A DNA stretch of 64,000 bases from UKL13-2 sp947085425 (GTDB lineage Bacteria; Pseudomonadota; Gammaproteobacteria; Burkholderiales; Usitatibacteraceae), in the NCBI GenBank assembly GCA_947085425.1, contig CAMTWK010000004.1:62001-126000 (forward strand). The letters run 5' to 3'. The translations under genes were made by a program, and so were the position numbers. The notes under the pieces are model-generated. The model worked only from the letters and a program-made list of their open reading frames with translations. It did not search any database and was not told the origin of the DNA. Positions 1 to 8,220 of the stretch are shown here, piece by piece (the stretch's first letter is position 1; each line of letters opens with the position of its first letter).

Positions 1-645
1 CAGCAGTACGTCGGCACTGCGGCGGGCGAACAGCCCATTGGTGACCACACCGGGGATCTGATTGATCTCGGTTTCCAGTAGCGGCGGATTTTCAATCACC
101 AGCCCGTGTACATCGAGTATCCAATTGCCGTTGTCGGTGACAATCGCCTTGTTGTCATGCATGCGCCACTGCGGATGCCCGCCGAGTTTGACCAATTCCC
201 GTGCCACAAAACTGCGTGCCATCGGGATGACCTCAACCGGCAACGGAAACTTACCGAGTATCGGCACCAGCTTGGACGTATCGGCGACACACACAAACAT
301 CGCGGAAGCGCCGGCGACAATTTTTTCGCGGGTGAGTGCCCCGCCGCCACCTTTGATCATCGCCAAGTGTCGCGTCACTTCGTCGGCGCCATCAACATAC
401 ACCGCCAATTGCCCGGCGTTGTTGAGTTCCATGACTTCGATGCCGCCGGCCTTTAATCGTTCCGTCGAGGCAATAGAGCTGGATACGGCCGCCTTCACGC
501 GGTCGCGGATTTTAATGAGCTCGTCGATAAAAAAATTCACCGTCGAACCGGTGCCAACCCCGATGACCGCGTCATCGGGGACGTAGACCATGGCCGCTTT
601 GGCGGCGGCGGCTTTCAGTGCATTTTGATCAAGATTTTGTCCCAT
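1..645 (-). CDS. rpiA: Ribose-5-phosphate isomerase A, 3' end beyond the window
   Basis: Interconverts ribose 5-phosphate and ribulose 5-phosphate in the non-oxidative pentose phosphate pathway, in the cytosol. The reverse strand is open from an ATG at 645 to base 1, giving 215 codons starting [11 protein letters not shown]. The RpiA phosphate-binding motif GTGST (about residue 31), the SSIAST segment, the DGADEV catalytic motif and the [11 protein letters not shown] segment are all present. The family is usually about 220 residues, so only a few C-terminal codons are missing. It diverges from ilvA across 88 bp, which must hold both promoters. Identification is secure from the motifs and their order. 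Confidence 0.96.
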   Translation of the reverse strand, partial: MGQNLDQNALKAAAAKAAMVYVPDDAVIGVGTGSTVNFFIDELIKIRDRVKAAVSSSIASTERLKAGGIEVMELNNAGQLAVYVDGADEVTRHLAMIKGGGGALTREKIVAGASAMFVCVADTSKLVPILGKFPLPVEVIPMARSFVARELVKLGGHPQWRMHDNKAIVTDNGNWILDVHGLVIENPPLLETEINQIPGVVTNGLFARRSADVLL

Positions 646-733
646 CCCGCTAGGATAGCGAAATTCTTGGTACATTGGGACCGTTGCCTGCAAATTGCTG
701 CAATCCGGCTCATCCCCCCCCCGTGTCCTCATC

Positions 734-2245
734 ATGCCAAACGATTACCTGAAAAAAATTCTGCAAGCACGTGTTTATGACGTGGCCATCGAGTCGCCAT
801 TAGAGCGATCGTCGGGCATTTCGGAGGCGTTGAACAATCAAATTTTGCTGAAACGCGAAGATTTGCAGCCGGTATTTTCGTTCAAGCTGCGCGGCGCCTA
901 TAACAAGATGGCGCACCTCACGCCAGTGGAGCTAAAGCGCGGGGTGATTTGTGCCTCGGCGGGTAACCACGCCCAAGGCGTGGCGCTGGCCGCAGAAAAA
1001 CTCGGTTGTAAGGCGATGATTGTCATGCCCACCACCACTCCGGACATCAAGATTGACGCGGTAAAACGCCGTGGCGCAACTGTGGTCCTGCATGGCGACA
1101 GTTATCATGAGGCGGGTATTCACGCCAAAAAACTCGCCAAGGAAAAACATCTGACCTATGTTCATCCTTACGATGATCCGCTGGTGATCGCAGGACAGGG
1201 CACCATTGGCATGGAAATCTTGCGCCAGTACCAACACCCGATTGATGCGATTTTTGTGCCGGTGGGCGGCGGCGGCCTGATTGCCGGCATCGCGGCTTAT
1301 ATCAAGGCGCTTTCGCCAACCACCAAAATCATCGGTGTTGAGCCGGTTGATTCGAATGCGATGACCGCATCCTTGGCGGCCGGAAAACGGGTGGTGTTGT
1401 CACACGTGAATCTATTCGCAGACGGCGTGGCGGTAAAAGAAGTCGGCGAGGAAACATTCCGGCTGGCGCAAAAGTTGGTTGATGAAATGGTGCTGGTCAC
1501 CACCGACGAAATCTGTGCGGCCATCAAAGATATTTATCAGGACACCCGTTCGGTGATGGAGCCGTCCGGCGGGCTGGCGTTGGCGGGTATTCGTCGTTTT
1601 ATCGAAACCAACAAAGTCAAGAATAAAACTTTTGTCGCCATTTGTTGTGGTGCCAACATGAATTTTGACCGGCTGCGGTTTGTTGCCGAGCGCGCGCTGG
1701 TGGGTGAACATCACGAGGCGCTGCTGGCTGTCACGGTGCCGGAAACACGCGGCAGTTTTAAACGCTTTTGTGAAACCATCGGGCCGCGCAACATCACTGA
1801 ATTTACCTACCGCATCGCCGACTCCAAGCAGGCACATGTGTTTGTCGGCGTGGCAATCAAGGGGCGTGACGAACCCAAAAAACTGGTCGCCCATTTTAAG
1901 AAACAAGGCTTTCCGGCGATTGATTTGTCCAGTGACGAAATGGCCAAATTACATGTGCGGCATTTGGTCGGTGGCCATTCACCGTTGGCGCACGACGAAC
2001 AAATATTCCGGTTTGAATTCCCCGACCGGCCGGGTGCATTGATGAATTTTTTGTCGAGTATGTCGCCGAACTGGAATATCAGCTTGTTTCATTACCGCAA
2101 TCACGGCGCAGATGTCGGGCGCATTTTGGTTGGTTTGCAGGTGCCGAAAAACGAGCAGGGCAAGTTTGCTCAATTTCTGAAAACTCTCGGCTACGCCTAT
2201 GCCGATGAAACCAACAATCCGGCCTATCAAATGTTTCTAAAGTGA
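734..2245 (+). CDS. ilvA: Threonine ammonia-lyase, biosynthetic long form
   Basis: PLP enzyme that deaminates threonine to 2-oxobutanoate, the first step of isoleucine synthesis. The 503-residue product has the PLP-lysine motif SFKLRGAYN near residue 52, the glycine-rich phosphate loop VGGGGLIAG, and a C-terminal half of two ACT-like regulatory repeats (from about residue 325), as in the isoleucine-inhibited biosynthetic enzyme rather than the short catabolic form. The frame is open from 695, but I chose the ATG at 734 because the protein then starts [15 protein letters not shown], which lines up with known IlvA N-termini. It is divergent to rpiA. An imperfect hairpin follows the stop. Confidence 0.96.
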   Translation: MPNDYLKKILQARVYDVAIESPLERSSGISEALNNQILLKREDLQPVFSFKLRGAYNKMAHLTPVELKRGVICASAGNHAQGVALAAEKLGCKAMIVMPTTTPDIKIDAVKRRGATVVLHGDSYHEAGIHAKKLAKEKHLTYVHPYDDPLVIAGQGTIGMEILRQYQHPIDAIFVPVGGGGLIAGIAAYIKALSPTTKIIGVEPVDSNAMTASLAAGKRVVLSHVNLFADGVAVKEVGEETFRLAQKLVDEMVLVTTDEICAAIKDIYQDTRSVMEPSGGLALAGIRRFIETNKVKNKTFVAICCGANMNFDRLRFVAERALVGEHHEALLAVTVPETRGSFKRFCETIGPRNITEFTYRIADSKQAHVFVGVAIKGRDEPKKLVAHFKKQGFPAIDLSSDEMAKLHVRHLVGGHSPLAHDEQIFRFEFPDRPGALMNFLSSMSPNWNISLFHYRNHGADVGRILVGLQVPKNEQGKFAQFLKTLGYAYADETNNPAYQMFLK

Positions 2246-2254
2246 AACACGGCT

Positions 2255-2298
2255 CAGGGCGGGCGTTTTCAGACCTTTTTGCCTGAAGCGCCGCCCTG
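2255..2298. terminator. Imperfect hairpin between convergent genes
   Basis: CAGGGCGG at 2255 pairs with CCGCCCTG ending at 2298, and the inner bases also pair partly. It lies between the converging ilvA and the small cysteine-rich gene and could stop transcription from both sides. There is no clean U-tract on either strand, so terminator function is inferred from position. Confidence 0.45.
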
Positions 2299-2309
2299 TT
2301 AAACGAATT

Positions 2310-2459
2310 CTACTTTTTATTTTTGCTGGCGTCCGCCTCGCTGGCGGTTTTTTTGTCGTCCGGCTTGACGTAATCGCCAATCACGCCCTTCAGCGGACAG
2401 GCTTTGAATATCGGGCATTTGGCGCAACCGGATACCAGCGCAACGGGGCAAAGTGTCAT
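2310..2459 (-). CDS. Small cysteine-rich hypothetical protein (49 aa)
   Basis: A 49-codon gene missed by ordinary length cut-offs. The ATG at 2459 is preceded by a good ribosome-binding site (AAGGA, about 6 nt upstream). Four cysteines fall in the first 21 residues in the pattern C4-x7-C12-x2-C15-x5-C21, three of them followed by or close to proline (CPVA, KCPIF, ACPLKG). The C-terminus is short, charged and lysine-rich. No signal peptide or membrane segment is visible. The pattern could bind zinc or an iron-sulfur cluster, but this is inference from cysteine spacing; I do not recognise a named family. It is convergent with ilvA and shares its hairpin. Confidence 0.6.
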   Translation of the reverse strand: MTLCPVALVSGCAKCPIFKACPLKGVIGDYVKPDDKKTASEADASKNKK

Positions 2460-2765
2460 GGTTTTTCCTTTGAAGTGATGACGAGTCTCGGTCTATAAAA
2501 GCACCGCCCTGCCATATTACCGCGCTTTATGTGGGTGGTGGATCCAAGCCAATGCCGGGCGAATAATTCAAATGGCAGGCTGGGATGGTAAATCAGCGGG
2601 CAGATGCCACGGTAACGTCTGTCATCCGCGCCGAACGAACGCCGTTGGCGACGTATTTTGGCGATTGGTCGCACAGTGTGGAGTCGATCACTTTCCACGG
2701 CCTATAGTCCGTCCATCAATAACGCCCGTTGTGCGTCTTCAACAATCATAAAAGGAGAGTCTGAA
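2460..2765. other. Intergenic region between divergent genes
   Basis: About 300 bases between the cysteine-rich gene and the 2TM gene. It must contain the promoters for both directions, but I see no convincing -35/-10 pair. An open frame of 80 codons on the minus strand (2456-2698) has no recognisable features and is not called. Confidence 0.5.
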
Positions 2766-3101
2766 ATGAACCCACTCAAACCCGTCAATCATTTGTTTGA
2801 AGCGGTGACCTTTCCATTTACCGCTATTTTTGTGGTGGGTCTTTGCTTCATCATTAACTGGATGACGTCGCCTGGCCATTGGTGGGTGCAATGGGTGGCG
2901 TTTGGCATGGGCATCGCCTTGCTGGTGAAGTGGGCACGGGCGGTGAAGACCCTGATTGGTGCCGCGATACTGGCGGCTCTGGGTTATTTGGCGTATCGCT
3001 GGATTCAGCGCCGCCAGGAAAATAGTGGCGCTGGCGTGGGCGCGGGTGAAAGCCGTCGTGAACCTAACCACTCACCGTCCTCTTTTCATTTCAACGGATA
3101 A
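2766..3101 (+). CDS. 2TM-domain small membrane protein
   Basis: A 111-residue protein with two hydrophobic segments (about residues 12-32 and 38-56), joined by a loop with the NW-x-TSPG-x-WW pattern typical of the 2TM domain family (PF13239). Such domains are often linked to LytS/LytTR-type signalling genes, which fits the sensor kinase starting 7 bp downstream. The C-terminal 40 residues are charged, then Gly/Ser-rich. The start at 2766 is chosen over an upstream in-frame ATG at 2658 because AAAGGAGAG lies directly upstream and the preceding 36 codons look non-coding. A role as accessory subunit of the kinase is inference from adjacency. Confidence 0.8.
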   Translation: MNPLKPVNHLFEAVTFPFTAIFVVGLCFIINWMTSPGHWWVQWVAFGMGIALLVKWARAVKTLIGAAILAALGYLAYRWIQRRQENSGAGVGAGESRREPNHSPSSFHFNG

Positions 3102-3107
3102 TTTGCC

Positions 3108-4313
3108 ATGACCAAAATTTCAAAAGACGCGTGTTTCCCCGCTGCAACCGTTGCCGCGCAACACGCTGCACAGCTTGCCGCGAACAAGACAATCAGACTT
3201 GACATTGAGGGCCAACATTTCCATCCACTCGAAGTCATGACATTTTTTCGGCGGTGGCCGCGCTCGTTTTTGCGCAACTTGATTTACACATTGATTTTTA
3301 ACGCCATGTTTGCGGTTGGGTTCACCGTGATCGGTGTGCTGATGTCCAGACAGCCGACACTGGCGCAGATGGTGGCGCTGTTTGGCAATAATTTGGTGAT
3401 TTCGAACGTGATTGGTTTTGCATTTTGGGCGGTGATGGAACTCATCGCGCCACTCATGAAAAAAATCAATATGCAGTCTTTTTTTACGGTCGCGTTGTTT
3501 TACGCCGTGCTCGGTACGGCAATCGTCTCCGTCAGCTTTTTCATCCTGGCGCAATTTCCCGGTTATCACAAGATGATGAAATGGATATTTACGCCGCAAC
3601 AATTAATAACCAGCTTCTTGATTTCGTTGGTGATTTCATTGGTCATCGCCACCATTTGGAGAAATCGTGTCAACGAGCTGGCCGGCCAAATTACGCTGGC
3701 TGAAGAAAGAACCCGCGCCGCCAGCGCCGAGCGCGCGGCTGTTCAGGCTAATCTTCGCGCCTTACAGGCGCAAATTGAGCCGCATTTTTTGTTTAATACC
3801 TTGGCGAACGTCACCAGCCTGATTCATACCAAGCCCGACGAAGCCAAAAAAATGCTGGAAGAATTTATCGGCTATTTGCGGGCGTCATTGGATACGTCGC
3901 GGAAATCAGAAACCACATTTGCAAAAGAGTTTGCCTTCATGCAAAGTTATCTGTCGGTTCTGAAAGTGCGCATGGGCAATCGCCTGAGTATTGTCGTTGA
4001 TTTGCCAGACGATGTGAAGCAGCTCCATCTGCCGCCGATGTTGATCCAACCGCTGGTTGAAAATGCGATTAAGCATGGATTGGAGCCCAAAATTGATGGC
4101 GGCCAAATCAAATTGTCGGCGCGTCTGCACAATGACCGTATTGAAGTCGAAGTGGTCGACAATGGTTTGGGATTTCAATCAACAACCTCGGATGGTGTCG
4201 GATTGAAAAATGTGCGTGAGCGGCTGGAGAAAATTTACGGGGCACGCGCATCGTTGGTGATTCAGGATAATCCGCCTCGTGGCACCCGGATCACCATTTC
4301 GATTCCGACATAA
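3108..4313 (+). CDS. LytS/AlgZ-type sensor histidine kinase
   Basis: 401-residue inner-membrane sensor kinase. Four hydrophobic segments (roughly residues 55-80, 85-110, 120-145, 160-185) form a membrane sensor region. A basic, Ala-rich coiled stretch leads to the phosphoacceptor motif PHFLFN with His226, typical of the His_kinase family (PF06580). The ATP-binding part has the N box (VENAIKHG), a G1 box (VVDNGLGF) and a G2 segment (GVGLKNVRERL). No extracytoplasmic ligand domain is visible, so the signal is probably sensed in the membrane. The LytTR regulator downstream is its likely partner. Between them lies an unusual inverted repeat, so the two may be transcribed partly independently. Confidence 0.9.
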   Translation: MTKISKDACFPAATVAAQHAAQLAANKTIRLDIEGQHFHPLEVMTFFRRWPRSFLRNLIYTLIFNAMFAVGFTVIGVLMSRQPTLAQMVALFGNNLVISNVIGFAFWAVMELIAPLMKKINMQSFFTVALFYAVLGTAIVSVSFFILAQFPGYHKMMKWIFTPQQLITSFLISLVISLVIATIWRNRVNELAGQITLAEERTRAASAERAAVQANLRALQAQIEPHFLFNTLANVTSLIHTKPDEAKKMLEEFIGYLRASLDTSRKSETTFAKEFAFMQSYLSVLKVRMGNRLSIVVDLPDDVKQLHLPPMLIQPLVENAIKHGLEPKIDGGQIKLSARLHNDRIEVEVVDNGLGFQSTTSDGVGLKNVRERLEKIYGARASLVIQDNPPRGTRITISIPT

Positions 4314-4330
4314 GTGACTTCCATGCATTC

Positions 4331-4412
4331 CGTCATTCCCGCGCGGGCGGGAATCCAGGTTGCAATGCCTGTGCGAACGAAAAATTGGATTCCCGCCCGC
4401 GCGGGAATGACG
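4331..4412. repeat. Perfect 27-bp inverted repeat of the dRS3/ATTCCC...GGGAAT kind
   Basis: Arms 4331-4357 and 4386-4412 are exact reverse complements separated by 28 bases. Each arm contains ATTCCC-N8-GGGAAT, a core resembling the dispersed dRS3 repeat known from Neisseria and similar repeats in other proteobacteria. It sits between the kinase and regulator genes. In RNA it would form a very stable hairpin, which could lower downstream expression or stabilise the upstream message. Confidence 0.85.
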
Positions 4413-4472
4413 GTTATTGATCGCGGTTTGTTGACTTAATTTCTGACCACGGTGCAATATGGACGATCCACC

Positions 4473-5243
4473 ATGAACATAAAAGCAATCCTTGCTGATG
4501 ACGAACCCAACCTCAACGCCTATCTGAAGGCGCGGCTGAATACACTTTGGCCGGAGCTGGAGGTGGTGGCGATTGCGGCAAACGGTGCGGAGGCATTGCG
4601 CTTGATCGACGATCACGCACCGGACATCGTATTCTTGGATATCAAGATGCCGGGGTTGACCGGCATCGAGGTTGCCGGGCGGATTGATTCACATGCCCAC
4701 ATTGTTTTTGTGACGGCATATGATCAATACGCGGTCGATGCGTTTGATAAACAAGCGGTGGATTACCTGTTAAAGCCGGTTACCGACGAGCGATTGCAGC
4801 GGGCGATTACCCGATTGAAGAGCAAGCTGATGAGTAACGAGGCGCCCACTGATGTGGCCGCGATCTTGAAGTCGATTGCACAGGTGCTGCCGAATGGCAA
4901 AGCATCACACCTGCGATGGATTCGGGCGACGGTTGGCGAGTTGATCAAACAAATTGCGGTCGATGATGTGTTGTATTTTCAGGCGCAGGACAAGTACGTG
5001 AGTGTTTATGTCAAGGAAGGCGGGCGCGAAGTCGAGGCATTGATTCGCACACCGCTGTCTGAATTGGTGGCGCAGCTTGATCCGGACGCGTTTTGGCAAA
5101 TTCACCGCTCGACCGTGGTCAATGTTGCGCGTATTGCCGGCACGGTGCGTGATGTCATGGGCCGTACCGTGGTCAAGATCAAAGACTCAAAGATCGACCT
5201 GCCGGTCAGTCGCGCTTACACACATTTGTTTAAGCAGATGTAG
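4473..5243 (+). CDS. LytTR-family response regulator
   Basis: 256-residue two-component regulator. The N-terminal receiver has the acidic pair D9-D10, phosphoacceptor Asp56 in FLDIKMP, the conserved Thr in FVTAYD and Lys in LLKPV. After a linker, the C-terminal LytTR DNA-binding domain (about residues 155-255) shows the typical VLYFQAQDKYVSV segment and the FWQIHRSTVVNV segment. The start at 4473 is preferred over an in-frame ATG at 4452, because the protein then begins MNIKAILADDEP at the receiver's first strand. It should be phosphorylated by the upstream LytS-like kinase. The target genes are not evident. thiS starts 35 bp downstream, so read-through is possible. Confidence 0.92.
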   Translation: MNIKAILADDEPNLNAYLKARLNTLWPELEVVAIAANGAEALRLIDDHAPDIVFLDIKMPGLTGIEVAGRIDSHAHIVFVTAYDQYAVDAFDKQAVDYLLKPVTDERLQRAITRLKSKLMSNEAPTDVAAILKSIAQVLPNGKASHLRWIRATVGELIKQIAVDDVLYFQAQDKYVSVYVKEGGREVEALIRTPLSELVAQLDPDAFWQIHRSTVVNVARIAGTVRDVMGRTVVKIKDSKIDLPVSRAYTHLFKQM

Positions 5244-5278
5244 GCTTTTGTGTTTCGAGTGCGTGCTAGAATTTTCCC

Positions 5279-5482
5279 ATGCTCAATATCATTGTGAATG
5301 GTCAACCGGCGGCCCAGCCGCCCAACACGTTTGTTGCGGCTATCGTTGCCGGCATGCAACTCGAAGGCAAACGCTTTGCGGTTGAGCGCAACGGCGAGAT
5401 CGTACCAAAAAGTCAGCTGACGGTCACACCCATTCAAGATGGTGATCGATTTGAAATAGTGGTCGCCGTTGGCGGCGGTTAA
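5279..5482 (+). CDS. thiS: Sulfur carrier protein ThiS
   Basis: 67-residue ubiquitin-fold sulfur carrier for thiazole synthesis in thiamine biosynthesis. Its C-terminal Gly-Gly, which is thiocarboxylated in the active form, is visible as VGGG at the end. The beta-grasp pattern (MLNIIVNGQP, then RFAVERNGEIVPKSQ, then DGDRFEIVVAVGGG) matches ThiS. The partner thiG follows after 21 bp, so the two are surely co-transcribed. No TPP riboswitch fits in the 35 bp upstream. Confidence 0.95.
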   Translation: MLNIIVNGQPAAQPPNTFVAAIVAGMQLEGKRFAVERNGEIVPKSQLTVTPIQDGDRFEIVVAVGGG

Positions 5483-5503
5483 AAAAACGCACGGGAGCCA
5501 ACA

Positions 5504-6286
5504 TTGAACAAGCTTGTTATCGCTGGAAAATCCTATCAATCGCGGTTGCTGGTAGGTACCGGCAAATATCGTGATTTTGCCGAGACCCAATTGGCAATCG
5601 AGGCATCCGGCGCGGAAATTATTACGGTGGCAATCCGTCGCGTCAATATCGGTCAGGACGCCACCCAACCGAGCTTGCTCGATTATTTACCGCCATCGCG
5701 ATTCACCATTTTGCCAAACACCGCCGGTTGTTACGACGCCAAGGAGGCGGTACGCACACTGCGTTTGGCGCGTGAGTTATTGGATGGGCACAAGCTCGTC
5801 AAACTCGAAGTGCTGGCCGACGAATCAACCCTGTTTCCAAATATGCCGGAGACCTTGATTGCCGCCAAAGAATTGGTGGCGGACGGATTTGATGTGATGG
5901 TTTATTGCTCGGATGATCCGATTCAGGCCAAGGCGCTCGAAGATATTGGCTGTGTGGCGGTGATGCCATTGGCTTCGTTAATCGGTTCGGGCATGGGCAT
6001 ATTGAACCCATGGAATCTGGAAATTATTCTCGACCGGGTCAAAGTTCCGGTGTTGGTTGATGCCGGCATTGGTACCGCATCCGATGCGGTGATTGCCATG
6101 GAAATGGGCTGTGATGGTGTATTGATGAATACCGCCATTGCCAAGGCGCGTGAGCCGGTGCTGATGGCGGGCGCCATGAAAAAAGCGGTGGAGTGCGGTC
6201 GGGAAGCGTTTTTGGCGGGGCGGATGCCGAAAAAAATCTATCAGGCCGCCGCCAGCAGTCCGCGCGAAGGTCGTATCGGTTCTTGA
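5504..6286 (+). CDS. thiG: Thiazole synthase
   Basis: Forms the thiazole phosphate ring of thiamine from deoxyxylulose phosphate, dehydroglycine and ThiS thiocarboxylate. The 260-residue TIM-barrel protein has the Schiff-base lysine Lys100 in the LVKLEVL motif, the early RLLVGTGKY segment and the phosphate-binding [13 protein letters not shown] and GVLMNTAIA motifs. Translation starts at a TTG (5504), supported by CGGGAG about 7 nt upstream; no ATG lies near the expected N-terminus. It is coupled to thiS. The other thiamine genes are not in the window. Confidence 0.96.
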   Translation: MNKLVIAGKSYQSRLLVGTGKYRDFAETQLAIEASGAEIITVAIRRVNIGQDATQPSLLDYLPPSRFTILPNTAGCYDAKEAVRTLRLARELLDGHKLVKLEVLADESTLFPNMPETLIAAKELVADGFDVMVYCSDDPIQAKALEDIGCVAVMPLASLIGSGMGILNPWNLEIILDRVKVPVLVDAGIGTASDAVIAMEMGCDGVLMNTAIAKAREPVLMAGAMKKAVECGREAFLAGRMPKKIYQAAASSPREGRIGS

Positions 6287-6316
6287 TTTACCGTGTGGCG
6301 GCAGGCCATGCGGCCG

Positions 6317-6952
6317 CTAGAAACGCCAGATCACACCGAAGGACACGTTGTCGGCATCGGCGATGGCACGATCGGTAAAGAATTTGCGGGACCGCTCCAC
6401 TTCGAAACGTAAACCCAGGCTCGAAGTGAAATTCACCTGCACCCCCAGTCCAACCACACCACTGTTCACGCCGCGCCCGTTGATCGCGCCGGGTAAGGTC
6501 GAGGTTATGGCCGATGGCATGGCACCGGTTGCGGCGAAACTTTCATTACGATAACCGGCCCGGCCGAGCAGAGAAATTTTTTTGATGATGGGCACGGTGC
6601 CGACCAGATCGAGACCCATGGTTTTTTCATGCCCGATGGCCGTGCCGGTTTCGGGCGCAAAAATATTATTCGATGAGGCGCGATCCGCAAAGTGACCTTC
6701 AACCGAAAAATAGGGTGTAAACCGATAGCCGAGTTTAATGCCAACGCTGGATTCTGCCGACAGGTTGAGCCCATTGTTGGCGCTGATCATGGAGCGGAGT
6801 GAAACTTGTTCGCTTGGCGTTTCGCCGCCATTAATGCCGGATTGGAGACGTTGGCGGTCGTTGCCAAACGTTACACCGCCGTAATACTGCCCTTGGGCTG
6901 CGGTCGCCAGCAAAAGAGCGCCAAACAGGATCGATTGTGAAAATTTGCGCAT
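6317..6952 (-). CDS. Outer-membrane beta-barrel protein, OmpA/OmpX-like
   Basis: 211 residues with a clear signal peptide (MRKFSQSILFGALLLATAAQG), then alternating strands typical of a small barrel: KLGYRFTPYFSVEGHF, LLGRAGYRNES, LGLRFEVERSRKFF. The C-terminus ends in IWRF, the terminal aromatic signature recognised by the BAM machinery. The start at 6952 was chosen over 7063 because the signal peptide begins there. It is convergent with thiG, 30 bp apart, and separates thiG from trmB. The precise function is not visible; a small pore, adhesion protein or structural barrel are all possible. Confidence 0.8.
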   Translation of the reverse strand: MRKFSQSILFGALLLATAAQGQYYGGVTFGNDRQRLQSGINGGETPSEQVSLRSMISANNGLNLSAESSVGIKLGYRFTPYFSVEGHFADRASSNNIFAPETGTAIGHEKTMGLDLVGTVPIIKKISLLGRAGYRNESFAATGAMPSAITSTLPGAINGRGVNSGVVGLGVQVNFTSSLGLRFEVERSRKFFTDRAIADADNVSFGVIWRF

Positions 6953-7291
6953 GATAAGCGTATATCCGGGTTGAATTGTGCCAACACCAAACCATCGCAT
7001 CGAGGAATCCACCTTTCGACAATAGGCTTGTGTGCGGTCAGCGTCAATCATTAATATCGGCAACTTAACTTATAAAATGAAAGTCAAGCATTGGCGGGCT
7101 ATTTGCGAATAAAATGATTGAAAACAGGCGTGTAATAAGGGGTGTTGTATTTTAGATGGCTGTTGGTCTGACTGGCTTGCGACTGGTTTTGTTCCCATTT
7201 ATTTCCACCCCGGCAGGGTTTTGTTTTTGTCGTTTGGTGACGACAGCGTTGCCTTCAGGGCGGTGGCAGCCGAATATGGGAAAATCCTTCA
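6953..7291. other. Intergenic region between divergent barrel gene and trmB
   Basis: About 340 bases holding the promoters for the outer-membrane protein (minus) and trmB (plus). It is AT-rich around 7040-7150. I saw a TTGACT with TATAAG on the minus strand near 7065-7095, but their spacing is far too short for a promoter. No RNA gene was recognised. Confidence 0.5.
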
Positions 7292-7996
7292 ATGACTTCT
7301 GCCAACGACCCGCCCGCCCAAATCAATCCGCAGTCTGCACGTCCGATTCGCAGTTATGTGCTCAGGCAGGGACGATTGTCGCCGGCGCAGGCGCGGGCGA
7401 TTGACATGGGGCAAACGCAAATGATCGCGTTTAGCCATGCCCGACTCGATATGGCGACCGCTTTTGGCCGGGATGCATCAACGGTGGTGGAAATTGGCTT
7501 TGGCATGGGGCACGCGACGGCAGACATTGCCGCCATGCGCCCGGACGAAAATTTCATCGGCATCGAGGTGCATACCCCCGGTGTTGGTTCACTGCTTAAA
7601 ATGCTCGCCGAAAAAAATATTAAAAATGTGCGTGTGGTGCAACACGACGCGGTTGAAGTGATGACGCATATGATTGCTGATGCGTCGCTCACCGGCGTAC
7701 ACATTTTTTTCCCCGATCCCTGGCCAAAGAAGCGTCATCACAAACGTCGTTTGATTCAGCCGGCGTTTACCCATCTGCTGGCGCAAAAAATTACCCCCGG
7801 TGGTTATCTTCATTGCGCCACCGATTGGCAGGAATATGCCGAATATATGCTCACGGTATTGCGACAAGAGCCGTTGTTGGCCAATGTTGCCAAAGAGTTT
7901 GCGCCGCGGCCCGCTTACCGCACCGAATCGAACTTTGAACGACGCGGCTTGAAGCTCGGCCATGGCGTTTGGGACGTGGTGTTTGTTCGACAGTAA
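7292..7996 (+). CDS. trmB: tRNA (guanine-N7)-methyltransferase
   Basis: SAM-dependent enzyme that makes m7G46 in tRNA. The 234-residue product has the family's N-terminal [15 protein letters not shown], the SAM-binding EIGFGMG, the hallmark [15 protein letters not shown] and the C-terminal [14 protein letters not shown]. Length and motif order are those of a full TrmB. The start codon at 7292 has only a weak ribosome-binding site (GGGAAAA about 8 nt upstream). It is flanked by the divergent barrel gene and followed by a degenerate inverted repeat. Confidence 0.96.
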   Translation: MTSANDPPAQINPQSARPIRSYVLRQGRLSPAQARAIDMGQTQMIAFSHARLDMATAFGRDASTVVEIGFGMGHATADIAAMRPDENFIGIEVHTPGVGSLLKMLAEKNIKNVRVVQHDAVEVMTHMIADASLTGVHIFFPDPWPKKRHHKRRLIQPAFTHLLAQKITPGGYLHCATDWQEYAEYMLTVLRQEPLLANVAKEFAPRPAYRTESNFERRGLKLGHGVWDVVFVRQ

Positions 7997-8009
7997 AAAA
8001 ATGTAATCG

Positions 8010-8143
8010 CAGATGAACACGGATAAACACAGATGAAGGCGTGGGTTTCAAATTGCCAGGCATCAAGCCTGCATTTTTGCGGGGCGGCGATCAGCACCCA
8101 AACAGAAATTCGGCTAGTCTGATGTTTTATCCGAGTTTATCTG
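8010..8143. repeat. Imperfect inverted repeat, possible decayed repeat element
   Basis: Arm 8010-8030 (CAGATGAACACGGATAAAC...) and the reverse complement of 8123-8143 agree in 16 of the first 18 positions, with about 92 bases between. It lies in the trmB/FecR gap. The arm sequence resembles widespread intergenic repeats containing GATGAACACGGATAAA. There is no coding capacity inside, so it may be the remains of a small mobile repeat or simply a long-range hairpin. Confidence 0.5.
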
Positions 8144-8220
8144 TTGTTTTAATAGGTTCAATACGTTTTTGAATCCAAATTGGCGTCACTTCAGTACAAC
8201 GTGATTCACTGGGGAAAAGA

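Noticed and set aside
2456..2698. 80-codon frame on the minus strand overlapping the cysteine-rich gene by 4 bp
   Set aside because: No recognisable motif, no good start; the downstream gene has its own strong ribosome-binding site.
5244..5278. TPP riboswitch before thiS
   Set aside because: Only 35 bp available and no THI-box motif seen.
7064..7110. TTGACT/TATAAG pair as promoter of the barrel gene
   Set aside because: Spacing of about 7 bases is incompatible with sigma-70.
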